Positions 16,555 to 25,460 of a DNA stretch of 64,000 nucleotides are shown here, piece by piece (within the stretch, counting starts at the first letter, position 1; every line of letters starts with the position of its first letter). The DNA comes from JACRLW01 sp046349595. GTDB lineage: Bacteria; Planctomycetota; UBA1135; UBA2386. The stretch spans positions 1,860,001 through 1,924,000 of the forward strand of contig JAXMCA010000002.1 in the NCBI GenBank assembly GCA_046349595.1, written 5' to 3'. The notes under the pieces are model-generated. The model had not been told where the DNA came from. It did no database searches and worked only from the letters and a program-made list of their open reading frames with translations. Position numbers and translations under genes: made by a program.

Positions 16555-16560
16555 AGGTTA
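16555..16560 (-). promoter_or_regulatory. TAnnnT -10 box of the Nramp-related gene
   Basis: TAACCT on the minus strand, 9 bases before ATG 16545, in the 67-base divergent gap shared with 16613. Confidence 0.35.
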
Positions 16561-16600
16561 CGGTTCCGCCGCCGGCGGGAAAGCGCGTGCCGTCGGACGC

Positions 16601-16606
16601 TAGGAT
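16601..16606 (+). promoter_or_regulatory. TAnnnT -10 box of the DUF993 gene
   Basis: TAGGAT, 6 bases before GTG 16613; identical box and spacing to that before GTG 61201. Confidence 0.45.
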
Positions 16607-16612
16607 CCGCGG

Positions 16613-17818
16613 GTGGCCCGTGTGCGACTGGAGTTCCCCGGCAAGGCAGCGTTGTTCGTCGACGACGGTGTGCTGGCAGACGATCTCGCTCGCAGCGCGG
16701 CCCTGCCGGTCGCAGCGCCGGTGCGGATCGCCTTCGCCGCGGCGCACGTGGTGATGCGTGCGGAATACGCAGCGGTGGGGCACACGAGCGATCGTCCGGG
16801 GGCTCCCGACGAGCTCGCTTCCTTCGTCGACCTCGACGCCACCCTCGCGATCCGCGAGCGCCTCGCCGTCGAGGGCTTCGGCATCGCCGAGGCGATGGAC
16901 ACGGCGCAGCGATTCGAGATCGGCTGGCCGCTCGCATCCCGCCTGATCGAGGAATGCGGTCGTCTGCGGCTCCCGCAGGGCTTCGTCGCCGGTGCGAGCA
17001 GCGACCACGCGGCGGCGCCGGTCGACGTCGCGACACTCGCTGTCGCGGTCGCCGAGCAGTGTCGGTTCATCGCAGGTCACGGCGGGGTGCCGGTGATCCT
17101 GCCGATGCCGGTGCTGTGTGCGTGGCGAGCCTCGGCTCCGGACTACGTCGAAGTGCACCGTCGCATCCTCGCGGCGACCGACGGGCCGCTGGTCCTGCAC
17201 TGGCTCGGTCCGATGTTCCTGCCCGCGCTGCAGGGCTATTTCCCCGACGACTCCTTCGACGCCGTGCTCGATCTCGCTCCGGATCGCATCGTCGGCTGCA
17301 AGCTGTCCCTGCTCGACGAGGCTCTCGAACTTCGCGTCCGACGCCGCATCCTGCCGCGCGGCCAGATCGTGCTCACAGGCGACGACTTCCACTTCGGCTC
17401 GCTGATGCTCGGCGGTGCCGTCGAGCGCATCGGCGACTTCGCGGGGCGGCGCCTCGCGCTCGGTGACTTCAGCCACGCGTTGCTCGGCATCCTCGACGGC
17501 TGTGCGCGCCCCGCCGGTCTCGCCCTGCGACTGCTCGCGCAGGGCGAGACGGACCGCGCGGCGCGCATCCTGTCGCGCTGCGAGGAACTCGGCCGCCACG
17601 TGTTCGCGGAGCCGACGCGTCACTACAAGGCCGGGCTCGCGCTGATCGCGTGGCTCGACGGCTGGCAGGACCGCTTCCTGCTGCCCAACCACGCCGAGCG
17701 TGCCCGTGATCTCGCCCACCATCTGCGCACCGTGGAGCTCGCGTCCGCAGCGGGCGTGTTTCGCGATGCCGCAGCCACCGCGCGTCGTGTGGAAGAACTC
17801 GTGCGGACCTGGATCTGA
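16613..17818 (+). CDS. DUF993 dihydrodipicolinate-synthase-like protein
   Basis: 401 residues. The C-terminal region RHYKAGLALIAWLDGWQDRF, followed by VELASAAGVF, matches DUF993, a family with an aldolase-like TIM barrel related to DapA. A barrel centre is visible at VLHWLGPMFLPALQGYF and ...RIVGCKLSLLDEALEL, where K in VGCKLS may correspond to the Schiff-base Lys. No substrate is established for the family. GTG 16613 was chosen because of the TAGGAT box 6 bases upstream. The next gene follows at once. Confidence 0.75.
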   Translation: MARVRLEFPGKAALFVDDGVLADDLARSAALPVAAPVRIAFAAAHVVMRAEYAAVGHTSDRPGAPDELASFVDLDATLAIRERLAVEGFGIAEAMDTAQRFEIGWPLASRLIEECGRLRLPQGFVAGASSDHAAAPVDVATLAVAVAEQCRFIAGHGGVPVILPMPVLCAWRASAPDYVEVHRRILAATDGPLVLHWLGPMFLPALQGYFPDDSFDAVLDLAPDRIVGCKLSLLDEALELRVRRRILPRGQIVLTGDDFHFGSLMLGGAVERIGDFAGRRLALGDFSHALLGILDGCARPAGLALRLLAQGETDRAARILSRCEELGRHVFAEPTRHYKAGLALIAWLDGWQDRFLLPNHAERARDLAHHLRTVELASAAGVFRDAAATARRVEELVRTWI

Positions 17819-17824
17819 GCCGTG

Positions 17825-18316
17825 ATGTCGAAGAGAGCTGCGCTGCGCGTCGTGGTTCCCGTCGCGATCGTCGCGCTCCTGGTCTACGGCCTGTGGCCGG
17901 GTGACGAGCGGAGCCAGGTGCGTCGACTGCCGCTCGCCGCGGCGCTCGCCTTCACCGAAGGTGACCTGCTCGGTTGTCTCGATCTCTTCGAGCCCTTGTT
18001 CGTCGACGAGAGCGGCGGGCGTCGCCTCGATCGCGACACCATCCGTGCCGGCATGCTCGGCTCCCAGCGGGGTTTCGCCGCGCGCGTCGACCGGGAGAGC
18101 GTCGACGTGATCGACTTCGATCGCACGGCCGGGATCGCGCGTGTGCGCTTCGTCGCGCGGCTGTTCCGACTGAGGACGGGGAGCGCGAGCGTCGTCGACG
18201 GTCCGCCGGAGTGGGAGTGTTCGATCGACGCGCGCGTGCGCCGAAGCGAGAGCGGCGTGTGGCGTTTCGCCTCCGCCGAGCACGTGACGTTGACGGGGAA
18301 GCCGCCGTATCGCTGA
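17825..18316 (+). CDS. Membrane-anchored NTF2-like small protein, unknown
   Basis: About 163 residues from ATG 17825 (GTG 17822 also possible). One N-terminal membrane segment (AALRVVVPVAIVALLVYGLW) is followed by a soluble domain outside the cytoplasm. The helix-then-beta pattern (ALAFTEGDLLGCLDLFEPLF ... WECSIDARVRR ... WRFASAEHVTL) resembles SnoaL/NTF2-like folds. No function can be named. It probably shares the transcript of the DUF993 gene. Confidence 0.65.
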   Translation: MSKRAALRVVVPVAIVALLVYGLWPGDERSQVRRLPLAAALAFTEGDLLGCLDLFEPLFVDESGGRRLDRDTIRAGMLGSQRGFAARVDRESVDVIDFDRTAGIARVRFVARLFRLRTGSASVVDGPPEWECSIDARVRRSESGVWRFASAEHVTLTGKPPYR

Positions 18317-18321
18317 GTCCG

Positions 18322-19812
18322 CTATTCGGGCAGCGTCGCGGCGATGCGGACGATGCGGTCCCAGGTCGCCTGCACGTGCTCGTGCCGTGTCGCCGTGGCG
18401 CCGATCGCCATCCGCAGGGTGAAGCGCGGCGTGCCGGCGGCATCGGGCAGCACGGTGTGGCTGAGGTAGGCCTCCCCGCCCTGGTTGATGCGTGCGAGGA
18501 GTTCGCGGTTGCGGCGTTCGACTCCGTCGCCGACCCCGCGGAGCCGGAAGCAGACCAGCGCCAGCGTGCGCGGCGCCGCGATCTCGAAGCGAGCATCGGC
18601 CCGCACCCATGCCTCGAAGTCGCGGGCCATGGCGACGTGCGCGCGCACGTGCGCGCGCAGCCCCTCGAGTCCGAAGTGTCGCATCACGAACCACAACTTG
18701 AGGGCGCGGAAGCGTCGCCCGAGGGGGATCTGCCAGTCGCGGTAGTCGATCACACCGCCGGACTCGGTGGCGCGGTTGCGCAGGTACTCCGGAGTCACGC
18801 TGAGGCTCTCGATCAGCGTCGCGCGATCGCGGGTCCAGAAGGCGCTGCAATCGAAGCTCGTCAGCATCCACTTGTGCGGGTTGAAGCAGAGGGAATCGAC
18901 GTGCTCCACGCCGGCGCCCATCCAGCGGTGTTCGTCGCACAGCAGCGCGGTTCCGGCGTAGGCGGCGTCGACGTGCAGCCAACCTCCGCTGTGGGTGAAA
19001 CCCTCTTCTGCGAGCACCGCTGCGATCGCGGCCACGGGATCGACCGCGGTGGTCGACGTCGTGCCGATCGTGGCGCACACGAAGAAGGGCACGAGACCAG
19101 CGGCGCGGTCGGCGCGGATCCGCTCGCGCAGGGCCTCCTGGTCCATCGCGAGGTCGCGGTCGACTGGCACGAAGCGCACGCGATCACCGCCGCTCGCGTC
19201 GCGGCACAGTCCCGCGACCATCGCCGCCTTCACGATGGAGGAGTGACCCTGCGTCGATGTGTAGGCGACGAGGCGATCGGGATGCGCTGCCCCGCGTGCC
19301 AGCACGCGATGCCGCGCCGCGACCAACGCGACCAGCGTGGCCTCGCTCGCGGTGCCCTGGATGCAGCCGCCGCCGTGCGGGCCGCGGAACGAATGGGGGA
19401 GTCCGATGGCTGCGCCGAGCCACTCGAGGACGCGTTCTTCCAGTTCGGTCGCCGCGGGGCTCGTCGCCCAGAGCATGCCCTGCACGCCGAGCCCGGCGGA
19501 CAGCAGTTCGCCGAGGATCGACGGTCCTGACGCACTGCACGGGAAGTAGGCGAAGAACTTCGGCGACTGCCAATGCGTGATGCCGGGCAGCACCAGCGCC
19601 TCGAGATCGGCGAACACGGCCGACCAGTCGTCACCGAGTCCCTGCTCCGGAGCACTCGACGGCAGGGCGCGCAGCAGATCACCAGGAGCACTGCGCGACA
19701 GCACCGGCAGGTCGGCGACGCGCTCGTGGTAGTCGGCGATCCAGTCGACGAAACGGTGCCCGAGGGCTCGGAAGGTGGCGGAGTCCATCGCGGCGGCTCG
19801 ATGCTTGGTCAT
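18322..19812 (-). CDS. PLP-dependent group II decarboxylase (aromatic amino acid decarboxylase type)
   Basis: About 496 residues from ATG 19812, with ATG 19788 eight codons later equally possible. Group II decarboxylase features appear in order: THWQSPKFFAYFP, the glycine-rich GCIQGTASEATLVAL, LHVDAAYAGTAL with the PLP-stacking Asp, and the Schiff-base Lys in FNPHKWML. Length and motifs fit aromatic-L-amino-acid, tyrosine or tryptophan decarboxylase, releasing CO2 to give an amine. The exact substrate is not readable. Its 5' end faces the FKBP gene. Confidence 0.88.
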   Translation of the reverse strand: MTKHRAAAMDSATFRALGHRFVDWIADYHERVADLPVLSRSAPGDLLRALPSSAPEQGLGDDWSAVFADLEALVLPGITHWQSPKFFAYFPCSASGPSILGELLSAGLGVQGMLWATSPAATELEERVLEWLGAAIGLPHSFRGPHGGGCIQGTASEATLVALVAARHRVLARGAAHPDRLVAYTSTQGHSSIVKAAMVAGLCRDASGGDRVRFVPVDRDLAMDQEALRERIRADRAAGLVPFFVCATIGTTSTTAVDPVAAIAAVLAEEGFTHSGGWLHVDAAYAGTALLCDEHRWMGAGVEHVDSLCFNPHKWMLTSFDCSAFWTRDRATLIESLSVTPEYLRNRATESGGVIDYRDWQIPLGRRFRALKLWFVMRHFGLEGLRAHVRAHVAMARDFEAWVRADARFEIAAPRTLALVCFRLRGVGDGVERRNRELLARINQGGEAYLSHTVLPDAAGTPRFTLRMAIGATATRHEHVQATWDRIVRIAATLPE

Positions 19813-19851
19813 GGCGGAGCGCGGATGATCGTGCCGCGTCCGCGACGGCGC

Positions 19852-19857
19852 TACGCT
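19852..19857 (+). promoter_or_regulatory. TAnnnT -10 box of the SlyD-like gene
   Basis: TACGCT, 7 bases before ATG 19865; no Shine-Dalgarno sequence between. Confidence 0.4.
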
Positions 19858-19864
19858 TGCGCGG

Positions 19865-20359
19865 ATGTCCGAATCCCACCAGGTGGCGGCCGGCAAGGTC
19901 GTCTCCATCCACTACAAGCTGACCCTGGACGACGGCCGCGTCGTCGACACCTCCGAAGGCCGCGATCCGCTCGACTATCTGCACGGCGCCCAGAACATCG
20001 TCGCCGGCCTCGAGCGCGCGCTGACCGGCCGCAAGGTCGGCGATTCCTTCGCCGTGAAGGTCGAGGCCACCGACGGCTACGGCATCCCCGATCCGGGTGC
20101 CGTCCACAAGGTGCCGCGCAACGTGTTCCCGCCCACGGCTAAGCTGGTGGTCGGCATGAGCTTCCAGGCCCGCGACGAACAACAGAACCCGATCATGGGC
20201 ACCATCAAGGCGATCGTCGGCGACGAGATCACGGTCGACTTCAACCACCCGCTGGCGGGCGAGCGACTGAACTTCGCGATCACCGTCGAAGGTGTGCGCG
20301 ACGCGACCGCGCAGGAGCGGACGCACGGGCACGTCCACTCGCACGGGCACGATCACTGA
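19865..20359 (+). CDS. FKBP-type peptidyl-prolyl isomerase, SlyD type
   Basis: 164 residues. FKBP domain: VVSIHYKLTLDDGRVVDTS, then PLDYLHGAQNIVAGLERAL and KVEATDGYGIPDP, followed by the insert-in-flap chaperone domain (about residues 75-125) with FNHPLAGERLNFAITV. The tail is His-rich (THGHVHSHGHDH), as in SlyD proteins that bind Ni2+ or Zn2+. It catalyses X-Pro isomerisation, assists folding and possibly metal delivery in the cytoplasm. Confidence 0.92.
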   Translation: MSESHQVAAGKVVSIHYKLTLDDGRVVDTSEGRDPLDYLHGAQNIVAGLERALTGRKVGDSFAVKVEATDGYGIPDPGAVHKVPRNVFPPTAKLVVGMSFQARDEQQNPIMGTIKAIVGDEITVDFNHPLAGERLNFAITVEGVRDATAQERTHGHVHSHGHDH

Positions 20360-20446
20360 TCTACTACTCCGGAGGATTCGCGCGGCACGCGCGGATTCTC
20401 GTGAGCAGTCGATGCCAGCAGGACCGACAGCGCGGCCGAGTGCCTC

Positions 20447-20477
20447 GGGGTGCGGTGAGCGAAGCGAGCCGCACCCC
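20447..20477. terminator. Hairpin in the gap after the FKBP gene
   Basis: A 9-bp perfect stem (GGGGTGCGG / CCGCACCCC) with a 13-base loop lies 88 bases after the FKBP stop, in the convergent gap before the DUF5131 gene. The remainder of this 219-base gap has no gene. Confidence 0.4.
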
Positions 20478-20577
20478 TTCGGTTGCGGCGGGAGGCCGCG
20501 CTGTGAGCCCGCGAAGAGATCCATGATACGGGCACTCAGATGCTTGCTGGTGGCCGCGCATGCGTCCGGCAGAGTGA

Positions 20578-21293
20578 TCATCCGACGGCGACGGGCATCT
20601 GATCCCAGGTGCGTCCTTCGAGCAGGCGGCCCGTCCGCTTCTTGATCGGGCCACCCCACTGCTTGAAGAAGAAGGGGACTCGTGCGCTGCGGCATTGGTC
20701 GCGCAGATCGACGACCCAATCACTCGACAGCGGGCGAGCACCGGGTCCGGATTCGCCGCCGACGATCACCCAGTCGATGTTCCTCAGGTCCAGGTCCGGC
20801 AACGGGCCGAGAAGCGGCTCGAGCGAGAGGAACTTCACGGCGGCGGATGTCGAGCGAAGGTCGTCGACCCGGAACCGGTAATCCTCGTTCTCCACGCTGA
20901 CACCCATCCACACGTTTCCAGGCCAGTCGATCGAAGCGGCGCGCGGGCCAGTCTCGAGGAGCGCTTGGTGAGCACCTGGAAGGTGTGCCATGAAGCGCGA
21001 CGCATTACGTCGAAGACGCGCTCCAGGTAGCGCTCGGGCACGGCGTCGTGGAACAAGTCGCTCATCGAGTTCACGAACACCGTCCGTGGCTTCCTCCAGT
21101 GCAGCGGTATCTCCAGCATCTGGGGCTGTAGCGTCAACCGGAACCCACTGCGGTAGTTGCCCTGCCCCATCGCCTGCAGGCGCTTCGCCATCCGCTCAGC
21201 GTAGCAGTGCTTGCAACCAGGGCTGACCTTGCTGCAACCGGTGACGGGATTCCAGGTCGCGTCGGTCCATTCGATGCCGGAGTTCTGGGCCAT
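20578..21293 (-). pseudogene. DUF5131 (phage Gp37/Gp68-like) radical-SAM-like protein, frameshifted
   Basis: The N-terminal part (MAQNSGIEWTDATWNPVTGC, then SKVSPGCKHCYAERM) carries the family's three-Cys motif C-x6-C-x2-C, which probably ligates an iron-sulfur cluster. The C-terminal part (NVWMGVSVENEDYRF, FLSLEPLLGPLPDLDL, WVIVGGESGPGARP, PFFFKQWGG) is in another frame. Adding one base near 20948 (a GG that would be GGG on the minus strand) restores a continuous 238-residue family member. ATG 21293 overlaps the stop of the upstream TcmP gene. Base composition is less GC-rich than the surroundings. It may be a true decayed gene or a sequencing indel. Confidence 0.7.
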
Positions 21294-22209
21294 CAGGCGT
21301 GGTCCGGACGGAGCAGATGATCCGCGATGCGCATGGCGATCTTCGCGCCCTTGGCGTTGCCCGCCGCGAAGTAGAGGAGATAGAGGGGCGGTTCGATGAG
21401 TTGAAGAGCACGCGCGGTTCCTTCGAAACGCCGGCGAACACGCTGGCGAGACGACTTGAATAGTAGCGGGCGATCGTCTCGGGGGTTGCGACCTTCTGCA
21501 CGGGGTCTTCGTCCGCGAACAGCCTCGATTCTGCGCTCTGTTGATAGAAGAGGTCGTGCCAATCGCTTCTGCCGAAGAACCTGTCCAGCTTGGTGCGCCA
21601 GGTCTCCGGGATGACGCCGGACTTCGGCATCATGCGATTCACGGCCACCCACAGCGGAAACAGGATCCACGTGTCGATCGCGTGAGTACTTGCGATGGCC
21701 TCGATGGTCTCCCAGTCGACCTGCATGCCGTAGGGATCGAGGAACAGCACTGCCCGATGCGACTTCCAGTTCTTCGCACACAGTTCCTGGATTCGGGTGT
21801 TGGCGTCTCCCTGGAGGACCCGGATCCGCTCCGCGAGCTTCGGGAACTCGCCACGCAGTGACTCCAGAGCTCCGCAGCGCGCCGCGTCCCTTTCGATGAA
21901 GATGTAGTGATCGAACGTCGGCTGCGTCTTCAGTGCGATCCTCGCCGAGCCATCGAGTAGCGACGGAATCTCCGCGTCGATGAGATCCTCCGTGAAGAGG
22001 TCTGGCGCGTGATCGGCAGGTTGGTCAGCGGGTGGTGTCGATCGCCTCCCGGTGCCCGCAAACGCATCGATGTAGCCCGTGATGAAGGGTCGCCGGCGCG
22101 AAGGCTTGTCCTTCAAGACCTTGGTGTATTGGGCGAGATACCTGCCGAGGATGCTGAGCTTCGTCTCCGTCCAATCGCCGCCAAACTCGTGGGGTAGATC
22201 CTGTGACAC
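21293..22209 (-). pseudogene. tcmP: Three-Cys-motif partner protein TcmP, frameshifted near the 3' end
   Basis: GTG 22209 has AGGAGAG eight bases upstream. The N-terminal part contains YIDAFAGTGR, a glycine-rich motif like motif I of class I methyltransferases, and later AVLFLDPYGMQVDW, like their DPPY motif. This fits TcmP, a family found with DUF5131 proteins. Reading breaks near 21385: one extra C in a C4 run (minus strand) would give RPLYLLYFAAGNAKGAKIA and end at 21293, making 305 residues. The stop codon overlaps the DUF5131 start (TGATG). No function is established; methyltransferase activity is inferred from motifs. Confidence 0.7.
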
Positions 22210-22419
22210 GAACCCGACTCTCCTTCCTGGAAGACGGAGATCAGATCCCGGGCTCGCCTGCCCGGCAACTTCAGGCTCCGGCGCAAGCTGTGATCGAGGG
22301 CCCACGGTGCGCAATTGCGGTGCGGTGAGTCCGAGCGAAATGAGTCGGGCTCGTCTTTCCTGCGTGCTCCCTTGGCAGCACAGGGAGTGGGGCCGGAGTG
22401 CGTCCCCGGGGCCCGATGC

Positions 22420-22425
22420 TAGCAT
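22420..22425 (+). promoter_or_regulatory. TAnnnT -10 box of the cupin gene
   Basis: TAGCAT, 7 bases before ATG 22433. The rest of the 223-base divergent gap shows nothing else recognisable. Confidence 0.4.
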
Positions 22426-22432
22426 CCGCCGA

Positions 22433-23278
22433 ATGTTGATCGCCCGGTTCGGACCGAAGGACGAGGGTCTCGCGCGTGTCCGTCTCGCGTTGCGCGAAGC
22501 GGCAGCGGGGTACGACCTCGCGTCCGTGTCCGAGCGAAGCGGCATCGAGGCGGCGGACGTCGACCGCATCGTCTTCGTGCACGGGACACGCGAGCGTGCC
22601 GGGGCGTCCGTCGGTGGTGAGCGCGCGGAGATCGCGCTCGGCGATGCGGTGGTGTTGCGGGCCGGAGCCGAGCTGGTACTCGATCGGCCGTTGTCGTTCG
22701 TCGTCTTCGCTCTGCCGGAGCCGGTCGAGGTCGCGACGCCGGTGTTCCTGCGGCCGGATGCCGATCCGCGGCTGACCGACACGCCGGGTGGTTGTGCGAC
22801 GGAATCCGATGCCTACCGGCGTGTGATGCTCACCTGGCTGTCGAGCAACGGGCCGTACACCTGCCGCGCGCTGAACTGTCATCGCGTGCGGATGACGGAC
22901 TCCTTCTCGCACTACCACCCGCGCGACGGCGGCTTCGAGGAGATCTATCTGGTGCACGACGTGCGACCCGGTGGTCGCTTGTTGTGGAGCCCCGACGTCG
23001 CGCGCATCGAGGCCCGCGACGCGATCGATGCGCAGAGTGCACGCGCCCTGGTCCGCAGTGCCGCCATCGCACCCGGCGACGTCGTGTTCATCCCGCGCGG
23101 CACGATGCACCGCGCCGTGGGTGGCGTGCTCGCACACGTGGTGACGATCCCCGGATTCGTGCCGATGCGCGAGATCGGCCTCGATCACCACCTGCGTGCG
23201 ATCGCGGAGCGCTTCGGACTCGGGCCGGACGAACTGCCGTGGCAGCGCGAGGCGTCGCTGCGCGCCGTCGTGAAGTGA
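22433..23278 (+). CDS. Cupin-fold protein, unknown substrate
   Basis: 281 residues. Cupin motif 1 is seen at SHYHPRDGGFEEIYLV (two His and a Glu for metal) and motif 2 at GDVVFIPRGTMHRAVGG (second His). The N-terminal half (AEIALGDAVVLRAGAELVLD) may be a second, degenerate cupin. Metal-binding cupins include isomerases and dioxygenases, and the sequence does not allow a choice. It is convergent with the BatA-like gene, three bases away. Confidence 0.65.
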   Translation: MLIARFGPKDEGLARVRLALREAAAGYDLASVSERSGIEAADVDRIVFVHGTRERAGASVGGERAEIALGDAVVLRAGAELVLDRPLSFVVFALPEPVEVATPVFLRPDADPRLTDTPGGCATESDAYRRVMLTWLSSNGPYTCRALNCHRVRMTDSFSHYHPRDGGFEEIYLVHDVRPGGRLLWSPDVARIEARDAIDAQSARALVRSAAIAPGDVVFIPRGTMHRAVGGVLAHVVTIPGFVPMREIGLDHHLRAIAERFGLGPDELPWQREASLRAVVK

Positions 23279-23281
23279 GCG

Positions 23282-24544
23282 TCAGGCGACGCGACCGCGA
23301 CCGAGCAGGAAGGCGTCGGCGCACAGCAAGAGGAGTGCGCAGGCGAGCAGCCAGGGCGCGAGAGCGTCGCTGCCGCCGAGGGACTCCAGCGCGGGAGACG
23401 CCACCGCGTCGCGCGCGGGAAGCGCCGCGCCCGACCGGCCGCGCGATCTCTGCGTGAGTGCCTTCACCGCGGCATCGACCAGGAGCGGGACGTCGCGATG
23501 CGAGACGTCGTCGAACCAGTTGCCGACCACGCGCACGCGGTGCGCGCTGGCACTCACCAAGGCGAGTCGATCGTGTTGATCGCCGACCCACACGGCTTCG
23601 TCGCCGGACGGGGCGAATGCCGGGCCGTCGGTGCCGGCTCGATCGCGCAGCGAGAGCGCAGCGGGACAGGCTGCGGTGGCGCGCACTCCGTGCGCGGTCT
23701 CGCGGCCGTCCTCGACGACGATCGCTGCCGTATTGTCCGGGAGGGTCTGCCCGGCGCGCACCACGGCGAGCGTCGCGCGGTCGAGTGGCGCACGTGGCAG
23801 GCCGAGCGCATCGATGGCCAGGCCGAGCGCGGCCGGGATGCCGTCCTGCACGAACACCGACGGCATCTGCTCCTTCGCATCGGCGGGCATCGCATCCTGC
23901 GCCTGCAGCGCGGGCATCGCGGCGCGCACCACCGTGACACCGTCGATCGCGCTCGGCGGAGTCGTGTCGCCGCCGACGACCACGATCTGGTCTCCGGAGC
24001 GAAGGCTTCGCGCGACATCGACCAGCGCCTGCTGGAGCGCTGCCGGCGGACCACCGACGGGCATGGAACCGAGACGCTCGTCGAGCAGCGCCGCAGGCTC
24101 GTCGGCGCGCAATGCGCAGCGCGTGGCCTCGCCGACGGCGATCACCGAACCGCGCGGACCGAGCGCCGAGGAGCGCGCGATGCGATGTGCCTCGGCGACG
24201 AATGCCTCCGCAGCGGGCGCGCCGTCGACGGTCCTCGCGCGTGCGACATCGGTGCGATCGACCAGCACCACGCGCGAGCGTGCGGCATCGCTTCCCCGCG
24301 GTTCGGCGAAGGCGGTCCACGCCGCAGACAGCAATGCTGCGCAGAGCAGGAAAGACCCCAGTCGCGTCAGCCGCCGACCGAGCACGCGCGGACGCGCCCG
24401 CATCGCCGCGCTGCGGAAGAACAGCAGGCTGTCGACGACCTGACGGCGCATGCGCACGCGAAGCAGGTGCAGCAGCCCGAGGCCGAGCATGAGCGATGCC
24501 AGTCCGGCGAGGAACGAGGTCGCACCCAGTCCGGTGAGGCTCAT
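23282..24544 (-). CDS. BatA-like aerotolerance membrane protein
   Basis: 420 residues. An N-terminal region with two membrane segments around LLHLLRVRMRRQVVDSLLFF matches the BatA N-terminal family. Next comes a VWA-like region without a clear MIDAS motif (VVLVDRTDVARA replaces D-x-S-x-S). A last membrane segment is at LAPWLLACALLLLCADAFLL. Such proteins sit beside MoxR and DUF58 and are thought to act in envelope complexes. ATG 24544 overlaps the DUF58 stop by four bases. Last gene of the operon. Confidence 0.75.
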   Translation of the reverse strand: MSLTGLGATSFLAGLASLMLGLGLLHLLRVRMRRQVVDSLLFFRSAAMRARPRVLGRRLTRLGSFLLCAALLSAAWTAFAEPRGSDAARSRVVLVDRTDVARARTVDGAPAAEAFVAEAHRIARSSALGPRGSVIAVGEATRCALRADEPAALLDERLGSMPVGGPPAALQQALVDVARSLRSGDQIVVVGGDTTPPSAIDGVTVVRAAMPALQAQDAMPADAKEQMPSVFVQDGIPAALGLAIDALGLPRAPLDRATLAVVRAGQTLPDNTAAIVVEDGRETAHGVRATAACPAALSLRDRAGTDGPAFAPSGDEAVWVGDQHDRLALVSASAHRVRVVGNWFDDVSHRDVPLLVDAAVKALTQRSRGRSGAALPARDAVASPALESLGGSDALAPWLLACALLLLCADAFLLGRGRVA

Positions 24545-25449
24545 GCGCGGAGCACCCCGTGCTCGAACAGGCTGGCGACCTGCGGCACGATCGGTTGATC
24601 GGTGCGCAGGGAGAGGAAGTGACCGCGGCGCTTCAAGGCGATCGTGCGCAGCGCTGCGAGGTGGCCGTCGTAGGCCTCGCGGTAGCGGTCGAGTGCGGCC
24701 TGGTCCACGAACAGCGGCAGGCGTTCGCCGGTCTCGCTGTCCTCGAGTTCGAGTTCGCCGCTCAGCGGCGGACGCTCTTCGCCCGGATGCGCGACGTGCA
24801 CGAGGCAGAGCGTGTGCGGCAGCGCCCGCAACGCGGTGACCACGGCATCGGGGCCGAGCGGATCGAGGAAGTCGGACACCACGATCAGCAACCCGCGCCG
24901 CAGGCGACGGTGGCCGATCTCGCGCAGTGCCTGCACCAGACCGGTGCGACCGGCGGCCGCGCGCGCATTGAGCCAGGCGAGCAGACGGTGCAGCGACGCC
25001 GAGCCGGAGATGCCGCGGATGCCGGCCCGCGGCGACTCCGCGAAGGGCGTGAGATCGACGCGGTCGAGATGCTCGGCGGCGACGTACGACAGCGCGGCCA
25101 CCGCACGCAGCGCCGCGGTGATCTTGTCGGCGGGCTCGCTCCGGCCGATCGGCGGCAGGGCCATGCTCGCGCTCTCGTCGACCAGCACGTGCACGGGCAG
25201 GTCTTCCTCGTGCAGGAACAGCCGCAGGAAGGCCTTGTCGAAGCGCTGGTAGAGGTTCCAGTCGATCTTGCGGATGTCGTCACCGGCGACGTAGGCGCGC
25301 ACGTCGGTGAACTCGACACCGGCACCGCGCGCCTTGCTCGGCTGCTCGGCGAGACGTCCGCCGGCGGGAACGCGGCGCGCGATCATGCGCAGCGCGTCGA
25401 GGCTGCGCAGGAAGGTCGCGTCGAAGAGCTTGCGGGTGTCGACCGGCAT
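24541..25449 (-). CDS. DUF58 protein (MoxR partner)
   Basis: 302 residues. The diagnostic DUF58 core is GVEFTDVRAYVAGDDIRKIDWN, with strand and helix elements after it. The VWA-like continuation has VLVDESASM as its metal site. DUF58 proteins pair with MoxR ATPases, presumably as clients or effectors. The gene starts 11 bases after the MoxR stop. Confidence 0.88.
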   Translation of the reverse strand: MPVDTRKLFDATFLRSLDALRMIARRVPAGGRLAEQPSKARGAGVEFTDVRAYVAGDDIRKIDWNLYQRFDKAFLRLFLHEEDLPVHVLVDESASMALPPIGRSEPADKITAALRAVAALSYVAAEHLDRVDLTPFAESPRAGIRGISGSASLHRLLAWLNARAAAGRTGLVQALREIGHRRLRRGLLIVVSDFLDPLGPDAVVTALRALPHTLCLVHVAHPGEERPPLSGELELEDSETGERLPLFVDQAALDRYREAYDGHLAALRTIALKRRGHFLSLRTDQPIVPQVASLFEHGVLRA

Positions 25450-25460
25450 GGGAACGCTGC

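Noticed and set aside
15440..19078. Minus-strand open frame of about 1212 codons
   Set aside because: Overlaps the Nramp-related gene in another frame and runs antisense to the DUF993 gene; low-complexity Arg-rich product.
23282..24544. Active VWA/MIDAS site in the BatA-like protein
   Set aside because: The strand that should read D-x-S-x-S reads VDRTDVA, so metal binding there is not supported.
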